Both the position numbers and the translations under genes were made by a program. The notes under the pieces are model-generated. The model did not search any database and was not told where the DNA came from. It saw nothing but the letters and a program-made list of their open reading frames with translations. Shown here piece after piece: positions 15,293 through 24,058 of a stretch of DNA of 64,000 nt. The stretch comes from Hymenobacter sediminicola. Its GTDB lineage: Bacteria; Bacteroidota; Bacteroidia; Cytophagales; Hymenobacteraceae. The stretch lies in assembly GCF_014250515.1 (NCBI RefSeq), contig NZ_CP060202.1, forward strand, positions 989,001-1,053,000. Direction: 5' to 3'. The stretch's first letter is position 1, and each line of letters begins with the position of its first letter.

Positions 15293-16309
15293 GTGAACGG
15301 CCCTTTCACGCAATACCTAATCAAATTTAGATTGAAACCGCATAACGAACTTCATTCCATTGCAAAAAAAGTGCTTTTGCACGAAGCAGAGGCCATCCGA
15401 GGCGTAGCAGAAGTTATTGCGCAGACACCGGATTTTGCACAATGCGTAGAGGCGATTTTGTCTTTGCGGGGTCGGGTAGTAGTCACGGGCATCGGCAAGA
15501 GTGCTCACATTGCCGGCAAGATTGTCGCCACATTGAACTCTACGGGCACGCCAGCGCTGTTTATGCACGCTGCCGACGCCATTCATGGCGACCTGGGCAT
15601 GATACAGCCGGAGGATTTTGTGGTAGCCATCAGCAAGAGCGGCGACACCCCCGAAATAAAAGTGTTGGTGCCTCTGCTCAAGCGCAAAGGCGTACCAATG
15701 GCTGCCCTCGTCAGCAACGCCGACTCTTACCTTGCTCATCAGGCCGATTATGTGCTGCACGCGCCTGTAACACGGGAAGCTTGCCCGCACAACTTGGCGC
15801 CCACCACCAGCACTACCGCCGCGCTAGCTCTTGGCGATGCGTTGGCTGTGTGCCTGCTAGAAAGCCGCGAGTTCACGCGCCAGGATTTTGCACGCCTGCA
15901 TCCTGGTGGCACGCTTGGCAAGCAACTCTACTTGAAAGTAGGCGACCTGAGCCGGCAGAACCAGCAGCCCCAGGTACTCGACAGTGCTCCTCTGAAGGAT
16001 ATTATCCTCGAAATCTCCGGTAAGAGGTTGGGCGCAACGGCCGTACTGACCGCGGCCGGCCAGCTGGAAGGCATCATCACGGATGGTGACCTGCGCCGTA
16101 TGCTCACCAATTTCGCCGGCCGGCTGGAAGATGTGCGCGCCCGCGACATTCTCACGGCCAACCCAGTGAGCGTAGATGTAGATGATTTTGCGGTAGAAGC
16201 GTTAGCACGCATGCAGCAGCGCAACATCACCCAGCTGATTGTGACGGAGCAAGGGCGCTTCAGCGGCTTTATCCATCTGCACGATCTGCTCCGCGAAGGA
16301 CTTGTTTAA
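15293..16309 (+). CDS. kdsD: D-arabinose-5-phosphate isomerase (KdsD/KpsF/GutQ family)
   Basis: 338 residues from a GTG at 15293; the family-like part begins at ELHSIAKKVLLHEAEAI (residue ~20), so a later start is possible but none is an ATG. SIS domain (~45-185): VVVTGIGKSAHIAGKI, HGDLGMI and the sugar-phosphate loop AISKSGDTPEI. Then TSTTAALALGDALAV and LHPGGTLGKQL, and two CBS domains (~205-335). The enzyme interconverts ribulose 5-phosphate and arabinose 5-phosphate, the first step to Kdo of lipopolysaccharide. The 100-bp gap to the guanylyltransferase gene and same orientation suggest a small envelope-sugar unit. Confidence 0.95.
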   Translation: MNGPFTQYLIKFRLKPHNELHSIAKKVLLHEAEAIRGVAEVIAQTPDFAQCVEAILSLRGRVVVTGIGKSAHIAGKIVATLNSTGTPALFMHAADAIHGDLGMIQPEDFVVAISKSGDTPEIKVLVPLLKRKGVPMAALVSNADSYLAHQADYVLHAPVTREACPHNLAPTTSTTAALALGDALAVCLLESREFTRQDFARLHPGGTLGKQLYLKVGDLSRQNQQPQVLDSAPLKDIILEISGKRLGATAVLTAAGQLEGIITDGDLRRMLTNFAGRLEDVRARDILTANPVSVDVDDFAVEALARMQQRNITQLIVTEQGRFSGFIHLHDLLREGLV

Positions 16310-16409
16310 AGCGGGCTACTGTTCGTTGTCTTACAAAATCGGATATTTGTGAGCCCATGTGGTAGCTCCTTATCCTCTGAGGCGCAGTGGGTGTTTTCCA
16401 GACTTGATT

Positions 16410-17498
16410 ATGAATCAACACACGTACCTAGTGGTTATGGCAGGCGGCATTGGTAGCCGTTTCTGGCCTTTCAGCCGCACCAACCATCCTAAGCAGTTTC
16501 ATGATGTGCTGGGAGTGGGCCGCTCCATGCTGCAGCTAACCGTTGACCGGTTTGCCGGCATTTGCCCAGCCGAAAACGTCTTTGTGGTCACGAACCGCGA
16601 CTATCGGGAGTTGGTGCAGCAGCATTTGCCGGAGTTGCCGGCCGACCAGATTCTGGGTGAGCCCATCGGGCGTAATACAGCGCCGTGCATTGCGTACGCC
16701 AGCTACCGCATCGCGCAGCGCGACCCGCAGGCTGTGGTAGTGGTAACGCCCGCCGACCATGCTGTGCAGCGCGAAGATGAGTTCCGGCGCGTCATTTCGC
16801 TGGCCGTAGATGTGGCCCGCACGCATGAGGTACTCATTACGCTTGGCATCCAGCCTTCGCGCCCCGATACCGGCTACGGCTACATCCAGTTCATGGATGA
16901 TGAGGCAAGCAGCCTGCCCAATGGCCTGAAAAAGGTGAAGACATTCACGGAAAAGCCGAATACGGAGCTAGCCAACATGTTTTTGGCTAGTGGCGACTTC
17001 CTCTGGAATTCAGGCCTATTTGTGTGGCGTGCTGACGTAATTTTGAAGGCGTTCCACAATTACCTGAGCGACATATCAGAAGTATTTGAGGAAGGAAGTG
17101 CCCAGCTAGGTACTCCGCAGGAAGAAGAGTTTATCACGGCCGCTTACTCTCGCTGCCGCAACATCAGCATCGACTACGGTGTGATGGAAAAGGCCGACAA
17201 CGTGTATGTGTTGCCCGCCGATTTCGGCTGGAGCGACTTAGGCACTTGGGACTCGCTGCACCGCATGGGCCGCCGCGACGAAAACGGCAACGTGGTGGAC
17301 GGCGACGCTATTCTCTACGACACGCAAGAGTGCGTTATCAAGACTCCCTCCGAGCGCCTGGTCGTAGTGCAGGGTCTCGACGGCTACATTGTGGCAGAAT
17401 ATGACAATGTGCTGCTGATCTGCAAGCGTACCGAAGAGCAGCGCGTGAAAGATTTCGTTGCCGACGTGAAAGCTAAGAAAGGCGCGGGCTACAACTAA
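16410..17498 (+). CDS. manC: Mannose-1-phosphate guanylyltransferase
   Basis: 362 residues from ATG 16410 (MNQHTYLVVMAGGIGSRFWP); the open frame back to the GTG at 16359 adds nothing family-like. Nucleotidyltransferase signature GGIGSRFWPFSR with the PKQF lysine, then FVVTNRDY, EPIGRNTAPCIAYA, VVTPADHAV, GIQPSRPDTGYGYIQ, TFTEKPN, FLWNSGLFVWRA and SIDYGVMEKA. It makes GDP-mannose from GTP and mannose 1-phosphate for LPS O-antigen, exopolysaccharide or fucose synthesis. It lacks the C-terminal phosphomannose isomerase (cupin) domain, so it is the short, monofunctional form. An intrinsic terminator follows at 17519-17548. Confidence 0.95.
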   Translation: MNQHTYLVVMAGGIGSRFWPFSRTNHPKQFHDVLGVGRSMLQLTVDRFAGICPAENVFVVTNRDYRELVQQHLPELPADQILGEPIGRNTAPCIAYASYRIAQRDPQAVVVVTPADHAVQREDEFRRVISLAVDVARTHEVLITLGIQPSRPDTGYGYIQFMDDEASSLPNGLKKVKTFTEKPNTELANMFLASGDFLWNSGLFVWRADVILKAFHNYLSDISEVFEEGSAQLGTPQEEEFITAAYSRCRNISIDYGVMEKADNVYVLPADFGWSDLGTWDSLHRMGRRDENGNVVDGDAILYDTQECVIKTPSERLVVVQGLDGYIVAEYDNVLLICKRTEEQRVKDFVADVKAKKGAGYN

Positions 17499-17518
17499 CA
17501 GTCAGCATCTACACAGCA

Positions 17519-17548
17519 AAAAGCCGGGCCTATTCAGGTCCGGCTTTT
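17519..17548. terminator. Intrinsic terminator between manC and rlmB (convergent)
   Basis: AAAAGCCGGGCC, loop TATTCA, GGTCCGGCTTTT: 12-bp stem with one G-T pair, A run on the left and T run on the right, so bidirectional between convergent genes. Confidence 0.88.
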
Positions 17549-17571
17549 CTCTTTAGTACAATTCTTAGCAG

Positions 17572-18603
17572 CTATTCTTTGGCTGAAGTCAGGCGTTGGC
17601 GCAGGACTTCAAAAAGCATAATGCCACTGGCCACCGATACGTTGAGTGAACCTATTTGGCCGGTCATTGGGATGCGGAGGCGGTGGTCGGCGAGTTGTAG
17701 GTACTCCGGCGAAATACCGTCTTCCTCGCTGCCCATGAGTACCGCTACCGGGCCGGTCATGTCAACCGAAGAGCTTTCTAGGCTGGCGTCGGACTTCTCG
17801 GTGCAGGCTACAATCTGCACGCCCGATTCCCGCAGGAAGTTGAGACTGTCGCGCAGGTTGTTTTCGCGGCACACCGGAATCAGGTTCAGCGCTCCGGCTG
17901 AGGTTTTCACAGCATCACCGTTGATCTGAGCAGCACCGCGGGCTGGCACCACAATAGCGTGCACGCCCATACACTCGGCGTTGCGGGCAATAGCACCAAA
18001 GTTGCGTACGTCCGTTATGCGGTCCAGAATCAGCAGGAAGGGCACTTTGCCTTCTTCGTAAAGCCCGGACAGGATGCTGTCGAGCGGCATGTAGTCAATC
18101 GGCGAAACGAAAGCCACAGCGCCTTGGTGGTTCTTGCGCGTCAGGCCGTCCAGCTTTTCGGTCGGCACCATCGACACGGGCGTGCCCCGCTCGCGGGCCA
18201 GGTCGTTGATTTCCTGCGTCAGGCTGTTTTTGGTACCGCGCAGCAGGAAGATTTTCTCCAGCGTACGGCCGGCATGCAGCGCCTCCAGAATAGGGCGCAA
18301 CCCGAATAGCATGTCGATGTTGTGGTCGGCAGCCGGGCGGTGCGAATAGAACGGCTTGTCGCCGCCGGCCGAGCGGCCTGCATTATTGCGCGGTCCATCA
18401 AAGCTCCGTCCGCCTCGGTTGTCGTTGCGGGTATCGGGGCGCCCTTCGTCACGGCCTTCCGGACGGCTTTCGGGGCGGCGGTAGCCACCGGGTACGTCGT
18501 CGCCGAAGTCGCGGCGCGGGGTGCGGGGTACCGGACGGTTTTCCGAATCAAAAAAAGTGCGGCGCGGCTTTAGCGGCCGGGGGCGGTCATTGCTTTTCTC
18601 CAT
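17572..18603 (-). CDS. rlmB: 23S rRNA (guanosine-2'-O)-methyltransferase RlmB, with a disordered N-terminal extension
   Basis: 343 residues from ATG 18603 (MEKSNDRPRPLKPRR). Residues ~95-343 are the SpoU/TrmH enzyme: substrate-binding domain from NIDMLFGLRPILEALHAGR, then SPOUT knot motifs DRITDVRNFGAIARNAE (motif 1), AVLMGSEEDGISPE (motif 2) and RIPMTGQIGSLNVSVASG (motif 3). RlmB methylates G2251 in the peptidyl-transferase P loop. The first ~90 residues are Arg/Asp/Gly/Pro-rich (RRPESRPEGRDEGRPDTRND), clearly disordered and absent from E. coli RlmB (~243 residues). The start overlaps the end of the upstream GWxTD gene by 34 bp, so the two are translationally coupled. Confidence 0.94.
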   Translation of the reverse strand: MEKSNDRPRPLKPRRTFFDSENRPVPRTPRRDFGDDVPGGYRRPESRPEGRDEGRPDTRNDNRGGRSFDGPRNNAGRSAGGDKPFYSHRPAADHNIDMLFGLRPILEALHAGRTLEKIFLLRGTKNSLTQEINDLARERGTPVSMVPTEKLDGLTRKNHQGAVAFVSPIDYMPLDSILSGLYEEGKVPFLLILDRITDVRNFGAIARNAECMGVHAIVVPARGAAQINGDAVKTSAGALNLIPVCRENNLRDSLNFLRESGVQIVACTEKSDASLESSSVDMTGPVAVLMGSEEDGISPEYLQLADHRLRIPMTGQIGSLNVSVASGIMLFEVLRQRLTSAKE

Positions 18604-19787
18604 TGCTCCACGGCGGCATACCAAAGACGTTCGTTCTCGGGGCGGCGCACCAGTTCATAGTGTTCAGGCGCAAAGGTACTCGGTTTGGGCCGGAACATAT
18701 AAGTAGCTGAGCTACCGTTGTCACGAGCATGGTACACCCACCGTTCTTCCTGGGCTGTACGGTACACGGCATCGGGCGCGCCAAGCACCATATAGAGCAT
18801 GCCCCGGTCCGTCATCCAGCCCGCCTTGTGCGCCGCAAATAATTGATTGGCAGTAGCTGCGCGGCTATAGTACAGCCGAATTGCTTGGCGTGCTAAGGTC
18901 TGCTGGCCAGCCGCCGCTTTCAGCCAGAATTCATCAACGGCCCGCTTAGGATTAGGAGCATCATATAGGTTTTTGCGCTCCGTCGAAGTTGTCAGATAGA
19001 TAAGAGGCTGGATTAATTCGTCGGCGGTAGTAAGGTCTGGGTACTCGGCTCCGGTCACGAGCAACCCCAATAGGCTGGGCTCACCCATCAGTCGTAGGGT
19101 GTATAGGCCAGGCTCAGGCAGTGCCAGCGGTACCCCGGCACGGGCAAACAGCGAGTCGCGGACCGCCAGCGTAGCTGGGCCAGCCGCCTGTCTCGACGGG
19201 TCGGCGTGCGGCGGAAGAGCGGCCACGAAAGGCGTTGTGTATTGCTTCACGCTGACGGGCTGCTCAGGACCGTAGCGGTCCACATAAAAAGCTTCACCTG
19301 CTCGCACGGTTCGCCGGAGAAGCGGTACGCCTAAACTATCAGCAAGAATGTAAGGGCGAGCTAGTCGAGCTGCGGTAAGGGGCAACCAAGCGGCTTCGCC
19401 GGATGCCGCAACACTGGCCGGCCCGCAGGCCATGCTCAGGATGGTGCCGCTTTGCAGGCGGGCTATAGGCAGGCAGAACTCCACGCGCGCAGCTGAACCT
19501 TCAAGGCGAGTACGGCGCGCCAGATGAGACACGGTATCGGCCCAAACCGGGCGTTTGGCATCATACGCAGGCCATGCAAGCACACGCAGCGGCTGTTTCT
19601 GCTGCAGTACGCTGCCATTAGGAAAGCGCAGATAGATGCGCAGACTGTCGCCTTCCCGCCGCGAATCAACCAGGATTTTCTGATCGGAATGATACTGGCC
19701 GGCAAAGTCGCGCCGCTGGGCCGATGCAGCTGGTAGCAGGGTCAGCAGAAAGCCGCAAAAAAGAAGTAGTCGGACCGGATGGTTCAC
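18570..19787 (-). CDS. Secreted GWxTD-domain protein
   Basis: 405 residues with a GTG start at 19787 and signal peptide (LLLFCGFLLTLLPAASAQ). Domain hallmark near 305-320: AGWMTDRGMLYMVLGAPD, the GWxTD motif that names this family; the last ~90 residues continue with YHARDNGSSATYMFRPKP. The N-terminal part is beta-rich with no recognised motif. GWxTD proteins are widespread secreted proteins of Bacteroidota and Acidobacteriota with unknown role, presumably in the periplasm or on the surface. The 3' end overlaps rlmB by 34 bp. The upstream gap to 19852 holds a terminator, so transcription starts between. Confidence 0.88.
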   Translation of the reverse strand: MNHPVRLLLFCGFLLTLLPAASAQRRDFAGQYHSDQKILVDSRREGDSLRIYLRFPNGSVLQQKQPLRVLAWPAYDAKRPVWADTVSHLARRTRLEGSAARVEFCLPIARLQSGTILSMACGPASVAASGEAAWLPLTAARLARPYILADSLGVPLLRRTVRAGEAFYVDRYGPEQPVSVKQYTTPFVAALPPHADPSRQAAGPATLAVRDSLFARAGVPLALPEPGLYTLRLMGEPSLLGLLVTGAEYPDLTTADELIQPLIYLTTSTERKNLYDAPNPKRAVDEFWLKAAAGQQTLARQAIRLYYSRAATANQLFAAHKAGWMTDRGMLYMVLGAPDAVYRTAQEERWVYHARDNGSSATYMFRPKPSTFAPEHYELVRRPENERLWYAAVEQWRKAMTAPGR

Positions 19788-19851
19788 TGGTGGCTAAATG
19801 AGTGTGACTACTAAAACGAAGAAATGGCTTGTAATGTCAGCAGAAGCCAAC

Positions 19852-19883
19852 AAAAAAGCCGGCCCAAGTGGGCCGGCTTTTTT
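19852..19883 (-). terminator. Intrinsic terminator after the DUF2723 gene
   Basis: AAAAAAGCCGGCCC, loop AAGT, GGGCCGGCTTTTTT: perfect 14-bp stem 21 bp past the DUF2723 stop codon; symmetrical, so it would also stop plus-strand transcription. Confidence 0.92.
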
Positions 19884-19904
19884 GGTAGAGCTATGAAACG
19901 CTTC

Positions 19905-22904
19905 TTACTGACGCGGGTAATACTGGTTGAGCAACTCCAGGGCCTTGCCAGCACGGGCTTGGTCGCCTACCTGCTCAGCGGCGCGGTACACGCTCTGCAG
20001 GCCCAGCAAATAAGTCTGGCTTTCGATATCGAATAGGGCAGGATTGTGGGTGCGGTAATACGCTAGGGCTACCTGAGCACGGCTGGTCATTTTGTCCATG
20101 ATATCGTGGGCACGCGCCTGCTCGCCTACCGTCACCAGCGCCGGCACAAACTGTGGCGAGTAGTAGTCATAAGGAATAGTGGCGTCAGGCATCGTTTCGA
20201 AAGCCTTGTCCAGTATTTCTTTGGCCTTGGCATTGTCGCCGTCGGCGAGGTAAGCGTTGGCGAGGCGGGCAAACTTGTCGCGGTAGTTAGCCGGGAAGCG
20301 CAGGTGGTTTTCGTCATAGAAAATGCCCGGCTTGTTGAGGTTGCGGAAGGCGAATTTCTTCATCATGTTCTCGTACATGATGTTCTTTTCGACGTAGCCT
20401 TCATCGGAGGAACGGGGCTCGTAGTTCGGGTCCTTCAGGGGAAGTACGCGGTAGGCCATGCCCTCCAGCTGGAAGTATGGCTGCAGGTTCATGAAGTCGG
20501 AGCCGGCTACGGTGCTGGAGAAGTAGATAGGGCGCTGCCAGTTGTTGGTAGCCAGCATGTCCAGTATCACCAGATTCTTCTTCTCGATGGCGCCTTTGCC
20601 CATGTCCCATTCCATGCGCGACACCAGTTGCTTGCTGCGGTCAGCTGGCACGAGGCCCTGCTTCTTCACGGCGGCCGTGTCTACGTTCAGGTAGAACTTG
20701 CGGGTCGGATACGACATCATCATCGGCGAGCCTTCGCCATACGACACCTGCAGCAGCTCGCTGTTGTCTTTCACCAGCTGAATAAACTCATTCAGGTTTA
20801 CTTCTTTCACCGAAGGATTCTCGGCGTAAGGCAGCATATCATTGGTACCCTGCTTGTACCGGTCGTTGGGCATGGAGATGGGCAGCGGCTGCGACAGATA
20901 GGCCTTACGCTTCATCTGCTGGATATACCAGTCGGTGTTCAGGTAGCTAAGTACGGCTACGCGCACGTCGGTCCGCACACCTTCTACCTCCTGGGCATAC
21001 CAGAGCGGGAAGGTGTCGTTGTCGCCGTTGGTGAACAGGATGGCGTTGGGCTGCAGCGAATTCAGCAGATTCTTAGCCGAATCCACGGAGTTGTAGCGGT
21101 CCGACCGGTCGTGATCATCCCAGCCTTGCGCTACCAGGATTAAGGGAGCCAGCAGGCCCAGCACAGTAGCAGCTACGGCGCGGGGCGTATCAGCTTTCAA
21201 CACGGAACGGAGCAATTCTGCCAGGCCCAGCACACTCAGCCCAATCCAGATGGCGAAGGCATACGTGGCGCCCGTGAACGTGTAGTCCCGCTCACGCGGC
21301 TCGATGGGTGGCTGGTTGAGGTATACCACAATGGCCAAGCCCGTAAACACGAACAGCAGGCCCACAATAAAGGCATTGCGCGAATCGCGGCGGGCGTGGA
21401 AGAACAAGCCAATCAGGCCCAGAATCAGCGGAATGGCGAAGAAGTTGTTGCGGGCGGGGCTGTCGGCCATGCGTTCCGGCACACCGCTCTTGCCAGCATC
21501 CCAAGGCCACAGGCCCCCGGATTGCTGAATGTCGCTCTGGCGGCCGACGTAGTTCCAGAGGAAGTAGCGCCAGAACTGATGGCCCATCTGGTAACGGAAT
21601 AGGAACGACAGGTTCTGGCCCATGGTCGGCTTCACACCTTCCCGGATATCCACCCACTTCTGATAGTTGTAGATGTGCTCGGGCTGCGGGCTGTAGATGC
21701 GCGGCAGCAGCATCTTGTCGGCATCGTCATAAATGAGCGTCTGGCGCTTTTCGGCTACCACGTACCGGTCGCCTTCGCGCACGTAGCGTGGTGCGCCGTC
21801 CTCGTAGCGGACGGGGCGGGCGTTGAACTGCGGGCCGTACAGCAGCGGACGGTCGCCGTATTGCTCGCGCTTCAGGTAGCTCACGAAGCTCAGGACGTCC
21901 TCGGGGTTGTTCTCGTTGATAGTAGGGTGGTAGCTGCTCCGAATCGGGATGATGAGGTAGCTGGAGTAGCCAATCAGGATGAACACGAGGCTCAGCATAG
22001 CCGTGTTCACGAGGCGGTTGCGCTTCTGGAACGAGTAGCGGAAGCCCAGCCACAGCAGACCCACGAACAGCACTAGGAAAATGATGATGCCCGAGTTGAA
22101 TGGCAGGTGCACGTTGTTGACGAAGAATACTTCGAATCCGCCCGCCAGCGAAGGCAGGCCTGGGATGATGCCCACCAGAATCAGGCCTACAATCACAAGG
22201 CTTACAACCAGCGTGATGATGCCGCCCAAAGTAGTCGGGTTCTGGGTACGGCGGTAGTAGTAGATGAAGGCCAGAGCCGGCACCGCCAGCAGGTTCAGCA
22301 AGTGGACCCCAATGCTCAGGCCGATAACGTAGGCAATCAGGATTAGCCATTTGTCGGAATCGGCCTCGTGGGCGCGGTTTTCCCATTTCAACATAATCCA
22401 GACTACGGCCGCCGTAAACAGCGACGACATAGCGTACACCTCACCCTCCACAGCGTTGAACCAGAACGAATCGGAAAAAGCAAACGACAAAGCACCCACC
22501 ACACCGGCGCCCAAGATGAGCAGTGTCTGGCCCGAAGTAGGCTCCGGCGTGCCCGGTACCGTGTGGCCGGCTACCTGACGATGCAACACCAGCTTCTTGG
22601 CCAGCATTGTGATGGTCCAAAACAGAAACAGCACCGTGAACGAGCTGCTCAGCGCCGACAGCGCATTCACCAGCACCGCCACTTTCGTTACGTCTCCGAA
22701 TGAGAATAGGGAGAAGATGCGGCCCAGTAGCAAGAAGGTAGGCGCACCCGGTGGGTGCGGCACCAGTAGCTTATACGAACAGGCAATAAACTCGCCGCAG
22801 TCCCAGAACGAGGCTGTGGGTTCGAGCGTGAGTAGATAGGTAAGGGTGGCAATGGCGAAAACCAGCCAGCCCACTAAGTCATTCAGGCTTTTGTATGAAC
22901 GCAT
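19905..22904 (-). CDS. DUF2723 (TMEM260-like) multi-pass membrane protein, probable protein glycosyltransferase
   Basis: 999 residues. The N-terminal ~600 are polytopic: repeated hydrophobic helices begin at residue ~10, and the family signature ASFWDCGEFIACSYKLLVPHPPGAP lies at ~30-55 (acidic residues next to helix 1, as in lipid-linked glycosyltransferases). From ~620 the protein is soluble and periplasmic, with TNGDNDTFPLWYAQEVEGVRTDV and RPIYFSSTVAGSD, then TPR-like helices at the C-terminus (~880-990, NAYLADGDNAKAKEILDKAFETMPD). DUF2723 is related to PMT-type mannosyltransferases and TMEM260; Bacteroidota homologues are proposed to glycosylate secreted proteins. The activity here is inferred. 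Transcription ends at the stem at 19852. Confidence 0.9.
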   Translation of the reverse strand: MRSYKSLNDLVGWLVFAIATLTYLLTLEPTASFWDCGEFIACSYKLLVPHPPGAPTFLLLGRIFSLFSFGDVTKVAVLVNALSALSSSFTVLFLFWTITMLAKKLVLHRQVAGHTVPGTPEPTSGQTLLILGAGVVGALSFAFSDSFWFNAVEGEVYAMSSLFTAAVVWIMLKWENRAHEADSDKWLILIAYVIGLSIGVHLLNLLAVPALAFIYYYRRTQNPTTLGGIITLVVSLVIVGLILVGIIPGLPSLAGGFEVFFVNNVHLPFNSGIIIFLVLFVGLLWLGFRYSFQKRNRLVNTAMLSLVFILIGYSSYLIIPIRSSYHPTINENNPEDVLSFVSYLKREQYGDRPLLYGPQFNARPVRYEDGAPRYVREGDRYVVAEKRQTLIYDDADKMLLPRIYSPQPEHIYNYQKWVDIREGVKPTMGQNLSFLFRYQMGHQFWRYFLWNYVGRQSDIQQSGGLWPWDAGKSGVPERMADSPARNNFFAIPLILGLIGLFFHARRDSRNAFIVGLLFVFTGLAIVVYLNQPPIEPRERDYTFTGATYAFAIWIGLSVLGLAELLRSVLKADTPRAVAATVLGLLAPLILVAQGWDDHDRSDRYNSVDSAKNLLNSLQPNAILFTNGDNDTFPLWYAQEVEGVRTDVRVAVLSYLNTDWYIQQMKRKAYLSQPLPISMPNDRYKQGTNDMLPYAENPSVKEVNLNEFIQLVKDNSELLQVSYGEGSPMMMSYPTRKFYLNVDTAAVKKQGLVPADRSKQLVSRMEWDMGKGAIEKKNLVILDMLATNNWQRPIYFSSTVAGSDFMNLQPYFQLEGMAYRVLPLKDPNYEPRSSDEGYVEKNIMYENMMKKFAFRNLNKPGIFYDENHLRFPANYRDKFARLANAYLADGDNAKAKEILDKAFETMPDATIPYDYYSPQFVPALVTVGEQARAHDIMDKMTSRAQVALAYYRTHNPALFDIESQTYLLGLQSVYRAAEQVGDQARAGKALELLNQYYPRQ

Positions 22905-22988
22905 GCGTGCTTGGGGTAGGGACGGGGAGAGCCCCGCCCGTCGTTAGGGCCCGACGGGGTTTAAATGATGCAGAAATCCGTGATGGAC

Positions 22989-22996
22989 CAAAAGTA
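22989..22996 (-). promoter_or_regulatory. TACTTTTG -7 promoter element of the DUF2723 gene
   Basis: On the minus strand TACTTTTG (22996-22989) matches TAnnTTTG, about 85 bases before the ATG. No -33 box at standard spacing is evident. Confidence 0.35.
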
Positions 22997-23065
22997 GAGA
23001 ATAAATCCGGCCGCACCGCACCCCATTCAACGCCCAAAACAGGGGTTGGCGTGTGCAACACATAA

Positions 23066-23096
23066 AAAAAGCGGCCGGGAGTACCGGCCGCTTTTT
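23066..23096 (-). terminator. Intrinsic terminator after the cupredoxin gene
   Basis: AAAAAGCGGCCGG, loop GAGTA, CCGGCCGCTTTTT, a perfect 13-bp stem starting 24 bp past the cupredoxin stop codon. Confidence 0.92.
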
Positions 23097-23120
23097 CAGA
23101 AAATATGTATCTCGAATGCG

Positions 23121-23753
23121 TTAGTTCTGCAGAACCAGCCGCTTTGTTGCCACTACTTTATCGTTGACCAGCAAACTGTAGATGTACATGCCAGTCGGCA
23201 GGTCGGAGAGATTAATAGGCACACCAGCCGCGGCTGTTTCAGGACGTAGCGTGACAGTGCGCACTTCCCGGCCAATAATATTGCTCAGCCGCAGCTTGTA
23301 CTCCGAGCCGACTTTCTGGCTCACAGTTACGGTTACCAAGCCCTTGCTGGGGTTGGGGTAAACGCTCATCCCAATGCTGGCCGCTTTGGCATCCAGCGTA
23401 GCTTGCGGGGCATTGCTTACGGTAATAGTGCCCGTCTGGCCTATCCACTGGTTGCCAGCAAACGACGAGTGCGCTGTGCAGTGGTAGTTGAAAGTGCCGG
23501 CCGTGTTAAAAACGATGGAGTTGGTAGTGGAGGCAGGGCTGATAGTGAATGTAGCCCAGGATGCGTTGTCTGAAGCAGTAGGGTGGGTGCCGAAACCTAC
23601 GTTTACCCAGCGTATCTCATCACCAGGACGAATGGTTACAGCTGCCGGACGATAGAAGTTGTCACCGACTTCCACCGTAATGGTGGCCGCCAAAGCAGAG
23701 AGTTGTGCCAGCAAAAGAGCCAGTACTCCAAAAAGACGCGTAGAAATTTTCAT
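23121..23753 (-). CDS. T9SS-secreted cupredoxin (plastocyanin-like) protein with a Gln in the axial-ligand place
   Basis: 210 residues: signal peptide (1-22, MKISTRLFGVLALLLAQLSALA), cupredoxin domain (~24-112) and T9SS type A C-terminal sorting domain (~130-210; VYPNPSKGLVTVTV and GMYIYSLLVNDKVVATKRLVL). Copper ligands His57 (GTHPTA), Cys92 and His95 (YHCTAH) are visible. The fourth position, normally Met in 'GMxGxI', reads GQTGTI here, so Gln106 may be the axial ligand as in stellacyanins, which would lower the reduction potential. A surface-attached or secreted electron carrier or copper-binding protein is likely. Single gene with a terminator downstream. Confidence 0.88.
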   Translation of the reverse strand: MKISTRLFGVLALLLAQLSALAATITVEVGDNFYRPAAVTIRPGDEIRWVNVGFGTHPTASDNASWATFTISPASTTNSIVFNTAGTFNYHCTAHSSFAGNQWIGQTGTITVSNAPQATLDAKAASIGMSVYPNPSKGLVTVTVSQKVGSEYKLRLSNIIGREVRTVTLRPETAAAGVPINLSDLPTGMYIYSLLVNDKVVATKRLVLQN

Positions 23754-24058
23754 GACATTCAGTACGGGTTGTAGAGTACGGGCCCAGCGGCAGGTACTCT
23801 AAATATATTGATTTTTTAATGATGTTACATCTCGCTGCCAAAGGGGCAGAACAGATAGCACGCATGCCAGTAGACAAGCACCGTGCCTAAGTGTAAGCAC
23901 ATGCCTGGGATACAGATGACTCCGGAAGTGAAAAGGTTGCGCAACTAGCCATTCCAGTTCATATAGAGCAACTCGGATACTCCTGTCAAAAGGTTGCCTG
24001 GCTTTTATAGCCCGACTCAAAAAAATGCGTGCTTTTTCTGCATCTACTAGTAAGCGCC
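23754..24058. other. Non-coding gap between cupredoxin and birA
   Basis: 305 bp with moderately lower GC. Short open frames exist on both strands but have no recognisable composition or family and I regard them as chance. I see no exact TAnnTTTG element for the cupredoxin gene and no terminator for birA. Confidence 0.5.

Noticed and set aside
18570..18603. 34-bp overlap of the GWxTD gene with rlmB as a possible frameshift
   Set aside because: Both frames are intact with normal ends and a good ATG for rlmB; it is ordinary translational coupling.
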